A stretch of DNA of 35,665 nucleotides from an uncultured Bacteroidia bacterium. GTDB lineage: Bacteria; Bacteroidota; Bacteroidia; Bacteroidales; UBA932. Where the stretch lies: positions 1 through 35,665 of the forward strand of contig CACZEU010000009.1 of assembly GCA_902780175.1 (NCBI GenBank), given 5' to 3'. This document shows, one piece after another, positions 23,841-32,993 of the stretch; position 1 is the stretch's first letter, and the number at the start of each line of letters is the position of its first letter. The notes below the pieces were generated by a model. That model worked only from the letters and a program-made list of their open reading frames with translations. It was not told where the DNA came from and ran no database searches. The position numbers and the translations under genes are program-made.

Positions 23841-24680
23841 ATGAAGAACAAGTTCTGGAAATCCGTTGCCGGCGTCGCCGTAGTTGCCGGAGCCATCGTC
23901 TGGTACGCATCAGATAAATCCGATACCGCGCTGCCCCAGGCCGATCCGGATGCGCCCGCCGTCGTCCAAACCGCCGCCGACGCCCCTGCAGGGCTCGAGA
24001 TTCCCGCCGCCCCCGGCGGCCGCATAGTCCGCCACGACGCCTACATAAGTTCCTACAACACAAAGACCCTCATCCCCGACTGGGTGGCCTACGAAATTAC
24101 GGCCGAAGAGGCCGAAGGCCGCAGGGAACGCGGCGGAATAGAGTTCAGGATGGACCCTGACCTTCGCGGCGTCACCCAGGCCATGCGTGAGGATTATTCC
24201 GGCTCCGGCTGGACCAAGGGCCACATGATGCCCGCCGCCGACGCCGCCTTCAGCACCTCCGACACCATGGCGGAGACCTTCTATTTCACCAACATCTGCC
24301 CGCAGAACGAAGTCCTCAACGCCGGCGACTGGCAGTACCTCGAGAAGCGCGTCCGCAGCTGGGCCAAGCGTTACGGCAGCGTCTGGGTCGTCACCGGTCC
24401 CATCGTCGGCAAGAACCGCTACGGCAGGATAGGCGACCGCGACGTCGTCGTCCCCGATTCGTTCTACAAGGCCCTCCTGGTGCGCCGCCCGGACGGTTCC
24501 TACAGCGCCATCGCCTTCGTGATGGACAATGACGAGGAACGCTACATGCTCAGGGACTGCTGCATGAGCGTCAATGAACTCGAGACCCTCACGGGCTTCG
24601 ATTTCTTCCCCGGCCTGGACGACCGCATCGAAGAAAAAGTTGAGGCCAGCGTCAAAAAAACCGACTGGGGTATAAAATAA
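23841..24680 (+). CDS. Membrane-anchored DNA/RNA non-specific endonuclease
   Basis: A 279-residue protein with an N-terminal membrane anchor (about residues 5-23), a low-complexity Ala/Pro linker (about 30-60) and a beta-beta-alpha-metal nuclease domain of the Serratia NucA type. The general base is His128 in TKGHMMPAAD, where the usual DRGH is replaced by TKGH, and the magnesium ligand is Asn160 in NICPQNEVLNAGDW. Family enzymes degrade both DNA and RNA. The anchor puts the catalytic domain in the periplasm. The ATG at 23841 is one base after the kinase stop, so the two are cotranscribed; a functional link is only inferred. Confidence 0.9.
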   Translation: MKNKFWKSVAGVAVVAGAIVWYASDKSDTALPQADPDAPAVVQTAADAPAGLEIPAAPGGRIVRHDAYISSYNTKTLIPDWVAYEITAEEAEGRRERGGIEFRMDPDLRGVTQAMREDYSGSGWTKGHMMPAADAAFSTSDTMAETFYFTNICPQNEVLNAGDWQYLEKRVRSWAKRYGSVWVVTGPIVGKNRYGRIGDRDVVVPDSFYKALLVRRPDGSYSAIAFVMDNDEERYMLRDCCMSVNELETLTGFDFFPGLDDRIEEKVEASVKKTDWGIK

Positions 24681-24686
24681 TTTTCT

Positions 24687-24694
24687 TATCTTTG
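24687..24694 (+). promoter_or_regulatory. -7 box of the guaB operon
   Basis: TATCTTTG, 25 bases before the guaB start codon. No clear -33 element. It is followed at once by the palindrome at 24698-24718. Confidence 0.65.
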
Positions 24695-24697
24695 GGG

Positions 24698-24718
24698 GCA
24701 TTATAAATTCTATAATGC
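24698..24718 (+). promoter_or_regulatory. Palindrome in the guaB leader
   Basis: GCATTATA (24698-24705) and TATAATGC (24711-24718) form a perfect 8-bp inverted repeat with a 5-base loop, ending one base before the ATG. In the mRNA it would start close to the 5' end and could hide the start region; in the DNA it could bind a repressor. Which, if either, is unknown. Confidence 0.5.
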
Positions 24719-24719
24719 A

Positions 24720-25793
24720 ATGCCCAAACTAGAAGACCGGATACTCAAAGAAGGCATCACTTTCGACGATGTCCTTCTTGTCCCCGCGTATTCGGAGGTC
24801 CTCCCCAAGGACGTCTCCCTCCGTTCGCGCTTCTCCCGCAACATCAGCCTGGACATCCCCTTCGTCTCCGCTGCCATGGACACCGTAACCGGGTCCGCAA
24901 TGGCCATCGCGATGGCCACGGCAGGAGGCATCGGCGTCATACACAAGAATATGAGCGCCGAGGCCCAGGCGGCCGAGGTGCGCAGGGTCAAGGCCGCCGG
25001 CCTCAGGGTGGCAGCCGGTGCCGGCATCACCACAGACATCCTGGATAGGGTGTCGAAACTGATTGAGGCGGGTGCCGACGCCATCGTCCTCGACTCCGCC
25101 CACGGCCACTCCAGGGGCGTAGTGAGTGCCCTCAGGCAGCTCAAGGCTGAATTTCCCGAAACTGACGTAGTAGTAGGCAACATCGCCACGGCCGAGGCTG
25201 CGCGGCTCCTGGTCTCCGAAGGCGCCGACGCCATCAAGGTCGGCATCGGCCCCGGTTCCATCTGCACCACCCGCATAGTTGCCGGAGTGGGCGTCCCGCA
25301 GCTCACTGCCATTGCTGACGTAGTCGAGGCCGCTGACGGCATCCCCGTTATTGCCGACGGCGGCCTGCGTTACTCCGGCGATGTGGTGAAGGCCCTCGCC
25401 GCAGGAGCCGACTGCGTGATGTGCGGATCGATGTTCGCCGGCACAGACGAGGCTCCCGGTGATATCATAGAAGTCAATGGCAAACGCATGAAGTCCTACC
25501 GCGGCATGGGCTCGATAGACGCCATGCAGTCCGGTTCCGCCGACCGCTATTTCCAGAAGGGCGGCGGCAAGCTTGTCCCCGAGGGCGTATCCGCCGCCGT
25601 GCCGTGCAAGGGCCCTGTAGCTGATGTGCTCTTCCAGCTGGCCGGCGGCCTCCGTTCAGGCATGGGCTACGTCGGTGCGGCCGACATCAACGCTCTCCAC
25701 GGTGCCCGATTCATCAAGATCAGTCCCGCTTCCCTTCGCGAAAACCATCCCCACGACGTTACAATAACAAAAGCATCCCCCAATTATGCATGA
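24720..25793 (+). CDS. guaB: IMP dehydrogenase lacking CBS domains
   Basis: A 357-residue enzyme converting IMP to XMP with NAD, the committed step to GMP. The catalytic cysteine is Cys182 in [37 protein letters not shown] and the flap [11 protein letters not shown] with the C-terminal GYVGAADI follow. The usual two CBS domains (about 120 residues), which normally sit after [19 protein letters not shown], are missing: residues 91-95 jump straight to [11 protein letters not shown] domains bind ATP and GTP and regulate IMPDH, so this version should escape that control. Most bacterial IMPDHs are about 490 residues. The stop overlaps guaA by 8 bases. Confidence 0.95.
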   Translation: MPKLEDRILKEGITFDDVLLVPAYSEVLPKDVSLRSRFSRNISLDIPFVSAAMDTVTGSAMAIAMATAGGIGVIHKNMSAEAQAAEVRRVKAAGLRVAAGAGITTDILDRVSKLIEAGADAIVLDSAHGHSRGVVSALRQLKAEFPETDVVVGNIATAEAARLLVSEGADAIKVGIGPGSICTTRIVAGVGVPQLTAIADVVEAADGIPVIADGGLRYSGDVVKALAAGADCVMCGSMFAGTDEAPGDIIEVNGKRMKSYRGMGSIDAMQSGSADRYFQKGGGKLVPEGVSAAVPCKGPVADVLFQLAGGLRSGMGYVGAADINALHGARFIKISPASLRENHPHDVTITKASPNYA

Positions 25794-26745
25794 CGGAACA
25801 ATACTGGATCCTGCGGCTTTCGTTGCATCGCAGGTAGATGAAATCAAGCGTCAGGTAGGCGCCGACCGCGTTATCCTGGGACTTTCCGGTGGAGTCGATT
25901 CCACCGTAACCGCAATGCTGGTGCACCGTGCCATAGGCGACCGCCTCCAGTGCATCTTCGTCGACCACGGACTTCTCCGCAAGCACGAATTCGAGGACGT
26001 CCTCGAGTACTACAAGGGCAAGGGCCTGAACGTCAAGGGCGTCCGGGCCGCCGACCGTTTCTTCGCCGCCTGCCGTGGCATCACCGACCCGGAACTCAAG
26101 CGCAAGGCCATCGGCAAGACCTTCATCGATGTCTTCGCCGAGGAGGCCAGGCTGGTGGAAGGCGCCCGCTGGCTCGCCCAGGGCACCATCTGGCCCGACA
26201 TCGCCGAGTCCCATTCCGACAAGGGCGTCGTCAAGAGCCACCACAACGTCGGCGGTCTCCCGGAGGACCTCAAGTTCGGCCTGGTGGAACCTCTCAAGTA
26301 CCTTTATAAGTACGAGGTAAGGCAGGTCGGTGCCGAGCTCGGGCTCGACTCCTACATCCTCGGCCGCCATCCCTTCCCCGGCCCCGGCCTCGGCGTCCGC
26401 TGCCTCGGGGAACTCACCCCGGAAAAGATCGCCGTGCTCCAGGAGGCTGACAAGATCTGGATCGACGCCCTGCGTGCCGAGGGCTGGTACGACAAGGTCT
26501 GGCAGGCCGCTGCCATCTACGTACCCGTCAAGACCACCGGCATCACCGACGGCAGGCGCACCTACGAGGCCGTCATCGCCCTGCGTGCCGTAATCAGCAC
26601 CGACGCCGTCACGGCACAGATCGTCCATCTGCCCTGGGATCTGCTTGACCGCGTTCAGCACGACATAATCGAGAAAGTCGACGGCGTCAACCGCGTCGTC
26701 TATGACATATCGTCCAAACCTTCAGCAACCATAGAATGGGAGTAG
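25786..26745 (+). CDS. guaA: GMP synthase ATP-pyrophosphatase subunit (no glutaminase domain)
   Basis: The 319-residue protein is the ATP-PPase and dimerisation part of GMP synthase: P-loop [10 protein letters not shown] (residues 31-40), [25 protein letters not shown], and the C-terminal [11 protein letters not shown]. It makes GMP from XMP, ATP and ammonia. The N-terminal glutamine amidotransferase domain (about 190 residues, with a Cys-His-Glu triad) is absent; the gene begins directly at [12 protein letters not shown]. Archaea split GMP synthase into two subunits, so a separate GuaAa subunit elsewhere, or direct use of ammonia, is possible; the window shows none. It overlaps guaB by 8 and the deaminase gene by 10 bases. 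Confidence 0.94.
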   Translation: MHDGTILDPAAFVASQVDEIKRQVGADRVILGLSGGVDSTVTAMLVHRAIGDRLQCIFVDHGLLRKHEFEDVLEYYKGKGLNVKGVRAADRFFAACRGITDPELKRKAIGKTFIDVFAEEARLVEGARWLAQGTIWPDIAESHSDKGVVKSHHNVGGLPEDLKFGLVEPLKYLYKYEVRQVGAELGLDSYILGRHPFPGPGLGVRCLGELTPEKIAVLQEADKIWIDALRAEGWYDKVWQAAAIYVPVKTTGITDGRRTYEAVIALRAVISTDAVTAQIVHLPWDLLDRVQHDIIEKVDGVNRVVYDISSKPSATIEWE

Positions 26746-27989
26746 CAGAGCAATACGAAAGCATCAAGGCCTCGTTCCGGGAAGAGTTCGGCACAAGCAT
26801 CGACTTCCTTCGGGACACCGCGGTCTATCAGACGCCGCTGTACGATTTCCTGCGGCGCATGCCCAAGGGGGGAGACCTCCACGCCCACGCCGACGCCATC
26901 CTGCCGATGGCCGAACAGGTGGCGTTCCTCGCCGACCACCCCGAACTCGTCATCACCCCGCAGTGGCAGATCCACTACAGCGGCCTTGGTGCCCCGTACG
27001 GCAGCCGGACCATGGCCGAATGCCTCGCCGACGGCCTCACGGTGGAGGATTTCCGCCGTGAATGGACGGTTGCCGGCGCACCCCGCGGGTCGTACGTCTG
27101 GGACTGGTTCGAGGGCATCTTTACCAAATGCGGCGCCATCTGCACCACGCCGTCGCTGGTCCAGGATTATTACACCCGCGTGATGCTGTATTATCACTCC
27201 GTCGGAGTGGAGTACCTCGAGCTTCGCGTGCCTTTCTTCGGCGGCAGGGAAGACGCCCTGGCCCGCGGGAAGGCGTTCCTGGCGGCACTGACGGAGGTGC
27301 GCAAAACGGATCCGCACTTCATGCTGAGCCTGGTGGCCTGCGGCGGCAAGAACGACGTCTGGGACCCCCAGTTCGACATACTGATGGACAATGCCATGTA
27401 CGTGCGGGAGAATGTGCTGGACGGCGGACGCCCGCTCGTCGTGGCCATTGATATCGTCAACGACGAGGACCGCAGTTATTCGCTTGCCCGCTACGAGGAA
27501 CGTGTGCGGCAGACAGTGGCCTCGCATCCCGGCCTGCGGCTTACCCTGCACGCGGGAGAGAGCCTCCGGGGCGAGAACCGCGAGATAGAGATCGCCCTGC
27601 GCTGCGGCATCGACCGCCTGGGACACGGATTCAACCTTTACCGTTATCCCGAACTGCAGCAGGAAGTGCTCGACAAGGGTATCTGCCTCGAGGTCTGCCC
27701 GGTAAGCAACGCCGCATTGGGATACTGTACCGATTTTGCCAGGCATCCGGCCGACGGCTTCCGCCGTGCCGGCATCCCGGTGGTCATCTGCTCGGACGAC
27801 CCTGCTTATCAGGCGAAATCGGTGCTTGTGGGGGACTATCTGGCCGTTGCAGCGGGATGGGACCTCTCGCTTGAAGAACTGCGCGGATTGTGCCGCGGCA
27901 GCATTGAATATGCGTTCCTCCCGGAGGCTGAGAAGGCCTCGCTGCTTGCCTGTTGGGAAGAGCAGTGGCGCGTTTTTGAAAATAAATGA
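26736..27989 (+). CDS. Adenosine deaminase-like metal-dependent deaminase
   Basis: A 417-residue amidohydrolase of the adenosine deaminase family. Zinc ligands His49 and His51 ([10 protein letters not shown]), LTLHAGES (general-base neighbourhood), [17 protein letters not shown] and the catalytic pair CSDDPAYQ are in the expected order. It is longer than typical Add (about 340) and has an insertion before YLELR, as in ADGF/CECR1-type enzymes, but no signal peptide. It would convert adenosine (or a related purine nucleoside) to inosine, feeding IMP/GMP synthesis together with the overlapping guaB-guaA; substrate is not proven. After it, 25 bases separate the next gene. Confidence 0.9.
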   Translation: MGVAEQYESIKASFREEFGTSIDFLRDTAVYQTPLYDFLRRMPKGGDLHAHADAILPMAEQVAFLADHPELVITPQWQIHYSGLGAPYGSRTMAECLADGLTVEDFRREWTVAGAPRGSYVWDWFEGIFTKCGAICTTPSLVQDYYTRVMLYYHSVGVEYLELRVPFFGGREDALARGKAFLAALTEVRKTDPHFMLSLVACGGKNDVWDPQFDILMDNAMYVRENVLDGGRPLVVAIDIVNDEDRSYSLARYEERVRQTVASHPGLRLTLHAGESLRGENREIEIALRCGIDRLGHGFNLYRYPELQQEVLDKGICLEVCPVSNAALGYCTDFARHPADGFRRAGIPVVICSDDPAYQAKSVLVGDYLAVAAGWDLSLEELRGLCRGSIEYAFLPEAEKASLLACWEEQWRVFENK

Positions 27990-28014
27990 TTATCTTTCGA
28001 AAAAATTCTAGCCT

Positions 28015-30402
28015 ATGAAATCATTGTTCCGTACGGTTTCCGTTCTGCTTCTTGCAGGCACAGCCCTCCTTTCCGCCTGCCAGAACCCGCTTGATGCGGA
28101 GAAAGTGTCAATCATCAACTCCGACGCCAAGGCCCAGGCCGAGGCCCTCTCCGCTGCAGCCGACCTGCTCGGCGGCAACAGCGAATACCTCAGTTCGCTC
28201 AATTCCATCATCCTCTCACTCGACGGGCTCGACAACGACAATCTTGCAAACATCGTGGACAACCTTGCCTCGATGAAGGGCGCCGACCCGCTGTTCATCA
28301 AGGAAATGCTTTCCCTGGCCGCCAGGTATAAACTTGCTCCGGATGAGGCCACGAAGGTTTCCGTCGGAAACAGCATCCTTGCCGCCGCCGCCGGAGAACT
28401 CGCCCGTGCCAAGGCACGCAAGGAGGCCTGCGAGGACGCCGCAGCCGCCAAGTCCGAGATGGAGAACACGGTAAACACCCTCAAGGGCAAGCTCAGCGCT
28501 CTTCCTGCCGACGCCAAGTCATTCGACGAATACAAGAACCTCACAGCCCAGACAAACAGCGTACTGGCCGATGTGGCGGATTTTGTAAAGCCCTGGTATG
28601 CAAATCCTCAGGACCAGATTGACGCATTCACGAACATCGCGTCCAAACTCGGGGACAGTTTCCTCGGCACTGCAGTGCTTGAGTATGGCAAGTGTGCTGC
28701 GACGAGGCAGTCCCTCATCGACCTCCAGAACAGCACGCAGGGCAAAATGGCTAAGCTTTCAGAGCTCGGCGAGGAGAGCAGCAAGGCCCTTCAGGGTCTG
28801 GAAAGCCGTCTGGACGTCAAACTCGGCGAGCTTGACACCACCCTTGGCACCCTCTCCGGTAATGTGACCAACGTCCTTGCCTCCATGGAATTTGCAGGAG
28901 AAGAAGGCCTTCAGGCTTATATAGATGCCGCTGCGCAGAAGGCTTATGAAGATGCTGTATCCTATGTCGATGATTATTTGGATATTCTTATTGATCAGCT
29001 TAACGAGTTTTTTGAAGATATCTATACTCAGCTGGAGAACCAGGGAAACAGAATCATCAAGGCCCTTTCCAGTATCCAGAGCATCGTTTACGTCCCCGAT
29101 TACGACGACCTCAAGATGACCGTGAACTACGGTACCGTCACCCAGCCCGTTTACAATGAGGAGGACGGCTCCCAGCTCAAATATACCTACATCGTGGATT
29201 TGCCTTCCACCGTTACATATCAGATTCTCCCTGCTCAGTATGCGCAAGAAGTAGCGACACAGCTGAAGGAGGGAATTGGCGATATCAGGCAATTGTTAGA
29301 GGTGGTTTATGGATACGACACTTCCGGCAAATCCGACAAAGATCTGGCCAAAGAGTTCGGTATCGATGCAATCATTGGAGAAATGAATGTGATTTCTTTG
29401 CAGACCCGTGCCGGAGCCGCTCCGGACATTGATTGCCGTATGGATATCATCGACGTGGTATCCTATGATAACGCTACGGGTTACATCACCCTCAAGGTCC
29501 AGCCCAGGAATATCGTCAGCGCCAGCTTCATCGCCGGCGGCCTTAAGCCGAGGTACGACATTGGCCTTTCAGACGGGAATGGATATTACATAAAGGGATG
29601 GGATCCTTACGATTGGTCCTCGGCCACAGGCATTTTCCGGGCAGAGGATCCTGTTGATGTCAGCAAGACTTTTACCATTCCTGTATGGAGTCTGGAAGAC
29701 CTTCAGGCATATCAGGCACGCACCGCCTTCGGTGTACAGCTTAAGTTGTATCATTTCCTGGATTATGATACGACGGAAGACTATGACTGGGACAATTGTG
29801 ACTGGGATCTCTTCTACAGTGATCCTGATTATTATCCTCCCGTCATCACGGTTTACACCGACTACGAGAACGAACTGGCCAGCACCTTTACTACGCTTTA
29901 TCCCAATGCCGTAGGAGGTGGTTACGATATAGAGGCCGTCGCCGCACCGTATAAGTTAAAGCTCGATGCAGAAGGCAATCCCGTAATCAATGATGCATAC
30001 GGAATCTGTAGGCTTGATTATACGGAGGAAGAATCTGTCCTCCCTTACAACGTGTTCTACAACGCCGAGAATGAATCGGAGCCCGGTTACAGGACTTATC
30101 TCGACGGCCTTGTCCCTGTGGTTCTCTATCAGGGGGTGTATATGTCCGCGGAAGACGCTGCGCAAGTCTTCAAGATGGACCTGGGACTCAGGCTTTCCGA
30201 AGAGGCGGAATTCGATTTCGACGGGGTGGATGAAAATGTTTTCATCGTAGACCCTGAAACCTATGCCACCATCAAGATGAATCCCGAGGCCAGCGAGGAA
30301 GCCAGAGCCGCTGCAAAGGGACATAAGATAGTTGCCAGATACCGCATAGACGGCCCTCTGGGATCCTATTACATGTCCGGAGCCGTGAAGATCACGAACT
30401 AA
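28015..30402 (+). CDS. Large surface lipoprotein with coiled-coil N-terminal half, unknown function
   Basis: A 795-residue protein with a lipoprotein signal (lipobox LLSAC, Cys22). About residues 30-350 are helical and Ala/Leu/Lys/Glu-rich with many SLxxL-type heptads (LGELDTTLGTLSGNVTNVLASME), and the rest (about 360-795) is beta-rich and acidic with many Tyr and Asp residues (DYDTTEDYDWDNCDWDLF). I do not recognise a family. By analogy to similar Bacteroidota lipoproteins it may be exposed on the outer surface, but no +2 to +6 export tag is certain. It may be read through from the guaB operon or from a weak box TATCTTTC at about 27992. A bidirectional terminator follows. Confidence 0.75.
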   Translation: MKSLFRTVSVLLLAGTALLSACQNPLDAEKVSIINSDAKAQAEALSAAADLLGGNSEYLSSLNSIILSLDGLDNDNLANIVDNLASMKGADPLFIKEMLSLAARYKLAPDEATKVSVGNSILAAAAGELARAKARKEACEDAAAAKSEMENTVNTLKGKLSALPADAKSFDEYKNLTAQTNSVLADVADFVKPWYANPQDQIDAFTNIASKLGDSFLGTAVLEYGKCAATRQSLIDLQNSTQGKMAKLSELGEESSKALQGLESRLDVKLGELDTTLGTLSGNVTNVLASMEFAGEEGLQAYIDAAAQKAYEDAVSYVDDYLDILIDQLNEFFEDIYTQLENQGNRIIKALSSIQSIVYVPDYDDLKMTVNYGTVTQPVYNEEDGSQLKYTYIVDLPSTVTYQILPAQYAQEVATQLKEGIGDIRQLLEVVYGYDTSGKSDKDLAKEFGIDAIIGEMNVISLQTRAGAAPDIDCRMDIIDVVSYDNATGYITLKVQPRNIVSASFIAGGLKPRYDIGLSDGNGYYIKGWDPYDWSSATGIFRAEDPVDVSKTFTIPVWSLEDLQAYQARTAFGVQLKLYHFLDYDTTEDYDWDNCDWDLFYSDPDYYPPVITVYTDYENELASTFTTLYPNAVGGGYDIEAVAAPYKLKLDAEGNPVINDAYGICRLDYTEEESVLPYNVFYNAENESEPGYRTYLDGLVPVVLYQGVYMSAEDAAQVFKMDLGLRLSEEAEFDFDGVDENVFIVDPETYATIKMNPEASEEARAAAKGHKIVARYRIDGPLGSYYMSGAVKITN

Positions 30403-30415
30403 GCATATCCATATT

Positions 30416-30452
30416 AAAAAACGGCTCCCACTTGCGTGGGGGCCGTTTTTTT
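30416..30452. terminator. Bidirectional terminator between the large and small lipoprotein genes
   Basis: ACGGC-T-CCCAC (30421-30431) pairs with GTGGG-G-GCCGT (30436-30446), with a six-base A run before and T run after. It serves both the plus-strand large lipoprotein gene and the minus-strand small lipoprotein gene. Confidence 0.9.
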
Positions 30453-30471
30453 AATGCTTGTCCGGGTTTGT

Positions 30472-30831
30472 TCAGTCCTCGGATTTATCGCCTGTGAGTC
30501 CTTCGAGGAAGCCCTTGGCTCCGTCGACGATTTCATCGAGTGCGCCTGCGGCCTCACTCAGTCCGGCCTTTAAGATACCTGCCTGGATCTTTCCGATGGC
30601 GGTGTTGATTTCCTTTTTCTGGTCGGCGTTGAACTTGTCGATGTTCTCGTTGTACTTCTCGGTGAGAGCTTCAAGCTGGTCGCCGATCTGCTCCCACTGC
30701 TCAGTGGTGAAGGTTTCGCCCTTTTTCTCCACCTTGTCGGCGAGGGCGGTGAACTGTTTGGGAAGGCTGTTGAGGCTGTTGCAGGCTGCTACGAGCGTGA
30801 ATGCAAACAGGAGGAAAAGAATTTTTTTCAT
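30472..30831 (-). CDS. Small alpha-helical lipoprotein
   Basis: A 119-residue product with lipobox VAAC (Cys17) and a mature part that is nearly all helix and highly charged (ADKVEKKGETFTTEQWEQIGDQ, TEKYNENIDKF), similar to small lipoproteins widespread in Bacteroidales that carry DUF6565-like labels; the label is from memory and uncertain. It starts 12 bases after the aroDA stop, so it is cotranscribed with it. Function unknown. Confidence 0.75.
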   Translation of the reverse strand: MKKILFLLFAFTLVAACNSLNSLPKQFTALADKVEKKGETFTTEQWEQIGDQLEALTEKYNENIDKFNADQKKEINTAIGKIQAGILKAGLSEAAGALDEIVDGAKGFLEGLTGDKSED

Positions 30832-30843
30832 ACGCTTTAAAAA

Positions 30844-32850
30844 TTATTTGGTGAAAACTTCGTAGAATCCGGGGAAGGATTTGCCGACGCAGGCGGTATC
30901 GTCGATGACGACGGGGCTGTCGGCGCCGAGGGATGCGACGCTGATGGCCATTGCCATGCGGTGGTCGTGGTTGGATGTATAGTTGCCGCCCTTGAGGAGG
31001 CGTCCGTTCAGCAGGCGTCCGGTGAGGCTTTCGCCCTGGACGGTGAGGGTGTCGCCGTCGGCCTCGGACTCTACGCCCATCTGGTGCAGCATGTTAAGTA
31101 TCGCCGTGGCGCGGTCGGACTCTTTGCCGGAGAGGCGCCCGAGCCCTGCGATGCGGCTCTCGCCGGCGCAGAACGCGGCGAGGACGGCCACGACGGGGAA
31201 GAGGTCAGGCGCGTGGTTGAGGTCGAAACTGAAGGCCTCCAGCGGAGCCTTGCGTACGCAGACGGTACCGCCTTCGAGCTGGGAGACGAGGGCTCCTGCC
31301 TCCAGCAGTACGTCGATTATGGCGATGTCGGCCTGGATCGAACTCATGTCCATGCCGTCGATTTCGGCGCTGCCGAAGATAGCTCCGGCCGTAAGGAAAC
31401 CTGCGGCGGCGCTCCAGTCGCTTTCCAGGGTGAGGTCTGCCGCGCGGTAGCACTGGGGCCCGCGTATGCTGAAGCTGATGCCGGTGCAGCCGCCCCAGTC
31501 TTCGTTTTCAAGCATCTCGGCGTCGCCTTCCATCTCGCTGCGGGTGGAGATGCCGAAGTGGCGCAGGACGTCGAGCGTTATGTACATGTAGGGGATGCTG
31601 CGGGGCTCGGTTACGTAGAGCGAACTGTCCTTGGAGCACAGCGGGAGGGCCATCAGCAGGCCCGATATGAGCTGGGAACCGCTTTCGCCGCTTACCTCTG
31701 CAGTGCCGGGAATGAGGCTGCCGCGGACGGATAGGGGGACGTGGATTTCTTTGCCGGGGGTGTCCTCGATGTTGCCGATGAGGACGCCGAACGCCGCCAT
31801 GATGGACGCCGCCGAGTTCATGGGGCGATGGGTAAGCGTGCCGTATCCTTCCAGCACGAACGGCCCGCCGTTGATGGCGGACAGCACCGGTACGCAGAGA
31901 CGTGCGAGCAGGCCCGATTCGCCTACGTTAAGCAACTGCAGGCCAAGGTTTTCCTTGATGGGGCCGATGCCGTCGATGACGAGTGTGCCGCTGTCTTCGC
32001 CGACCCTGGCGCCAAGGGAGCGCGCCACCTGAAGTGCGGCTTCGCTGTCCTCGCAGGGGGTGTAGCCGTAGAGGTGCGAGGTGCCTTCGGCCAGTGCTGC
32101 GGCGATGATCGCCCGCTGGGCGAAACTCTTTGACGCAGGCATGCGGAGACCGGTGCGGATCCAGGGTTTCCTGTCGCCGTAGATGAGACTGTCGAGTTCT
32201 GCGGCTGTGGGTTGGCCGGGGGCCGCAGCCTCCTGCTGGTTGAGGGCGGCGTAGGTGAAAGGTGCGCCCCTGCGGAGGCATCCTATACGGGTGTCTTTGC
32301 CGGCAGCGCCCATCCCGAAGGCGATCAGGCGGCCCTGCATCGAATCTACGTTCTCCAGGATTACGCTGTAGAGGGCTTCTATCCTGAGGGCGTCCTCCTC
32401 GCTGCGGCAGGTGGGGACTATTTTCGCGATGTCGGCTCCGTAACGGAAACACCGCGCCAGAGCCATCTGGAGGCCCTTTTCGTCGGGTGTGTCGATGAAA
32501 TTGTGGTACGAACGGATGAGCGTCGTCCCGCACTCCCGGCAGAGCTTCTGGAAGCGCCGGCTGAACTCCGGCGGAGCCTCGATCTCAAGGTCGGCATAAC
32601 GGGCGCCGGCCTGCACGGCGAGGGTCAGCAGGCGTTCGGATTCAGCCCAGGCATCCTCCTGATTCGGTTGGGCACTTTCCCCCTGCACGCGGCAGACAGC
32701 CACCAGGGGAATGTCCGTCTGGCCGAAAAGGTCTTCGATCTGTTCATCAGAAAGGGAACAGCGGTCCAGACGTATTTCCGCCATCTCCAGGGCTGGAAGC
32801 GTTTCCAGAATCTCCCCGTAAGTCTTGTTCTGTATGCTGGTGCAAATCAT
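30844..32850 (-). CDS. aroDA: Fused 3-dehydroquinate dehydratase (type I)-EPSP synthase
   Basis: A 668-residue bifunctional protein. Residues 1-205 are type I AroD: EIRLDRC, catalytic His116 in SYHNF, Schiff-base Lys143 in ADIAKIVP. A short linker (about 206-235) joins AroA: MPASKSFAQRAI (Lys241), ESGLLARL, the second-domain core ESDWSAAAGFLTAGAIFG, and the C-terminal NHDHRMAM with CVGKSFPGF. AroD acts third, AroA sixth in the shikimate pathway; shikimate dehydrogenase (AroE) and kinase are not here. The GTSMRF-type phosphate-site segment reads NVGESGLLARL, so one part differs from the common form. The start at 32850 is chosen over 32886, which would overlap the promoter box. Confidence 0.95.
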   Translation of the reverse strand: MICTSIQNKTYGEILETLPALEMAEIRLDRCSLSDEQIEDLFGQTDIPLVAVCRVQGESAQPNQEDAWAESERLLTLAVQAGARYADLEIEAPPEFSRRFQKLCRECGTTLIRSYHNFIDTPDEKGLQMALARCFRYGADIAKIVPTCRSEEDALRIEALYSVILENVDSMQGRLIAFGMGAAGKDTRIGCLRRGAPFTYAALNQQEAAAPGQPTAAELDSLIYGDRKPWIRTGLRMPASKSFAQRAIIAAALAEGTSHLYGYTPCEDSEAALQVARSLGARVGEDSGTLVIDGIGPIKENLGLQLLNVGESGLLARLCVPVLSAINGGPFVLEGYGTLTHRPMNSAASIMAAFGVLIGNIEDTPGKEIHVPLSVRGSLIPGTAEVSGESGSQLISGLLMALPLCSKDSSLYVTEPRSIPYMYITLDVLRHFGISTRSEMEGDAEMLENEDWGGCTGISFSIRGPQCYRAADLTLESDWSAAAGFLTAGAIFGSAEIDGMDMSSIQADIAIIDVLLEAGALVSQLEGGTVCVRKAPLEAFSFDLNHAPDLFPVVAVLAAFCAGESRIAGLGRLSGKESDRATAILNMLHQMGVESEADGDTLTVQGESLTGRLLNGRLLKGGNYTSNHDHRMAMAISVASLGADSPVVIDDTACVGKSFPGFYEVFTK

Positions 32851-32874
32851 AGAGGTGCAGATTATTATCCTTCG

Positions 32875-32882
32875 CAAATATA
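32875..32882 (-). promoter_or_regulatory. -7 box of the aroDA operon
   Basis: TATATTTG on the minus strand, 24 bases before the ATG. A -33 element is not evident. Confidence 0.6.
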
Positions 32883-32942
32883 ACAATTCAAATCGAATAT
32901 TGCTCCGGCTCGGATTTCAAATTGGAGATTGCCGGGCGGGTG

Positions 32943-32974
32943 TTTGCGAATTCATAAATTTATGGATATCTTTG
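32943..32974 (+). promoter_or_regulatory. Promoter of the tRNA-Leu gene
   Basis: TTTG (32943-32946) and TATCTTTG (32967-32974) with 20 bases between, a perfect Bacteroidota sigma-ABfr promoter, 19 bases before the tRNA. Confidence 0.9.
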
Positions 32975-32993
32975 CAGTCCGTTTCCCCAAGCA

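Noticed and set aside
22625..24025. A 466-codon minus-strand frame antisense to the kinase and nuclease
   Set aside because: The plus-strand genes carry clear catalytic motifs; the antisense frame has none.
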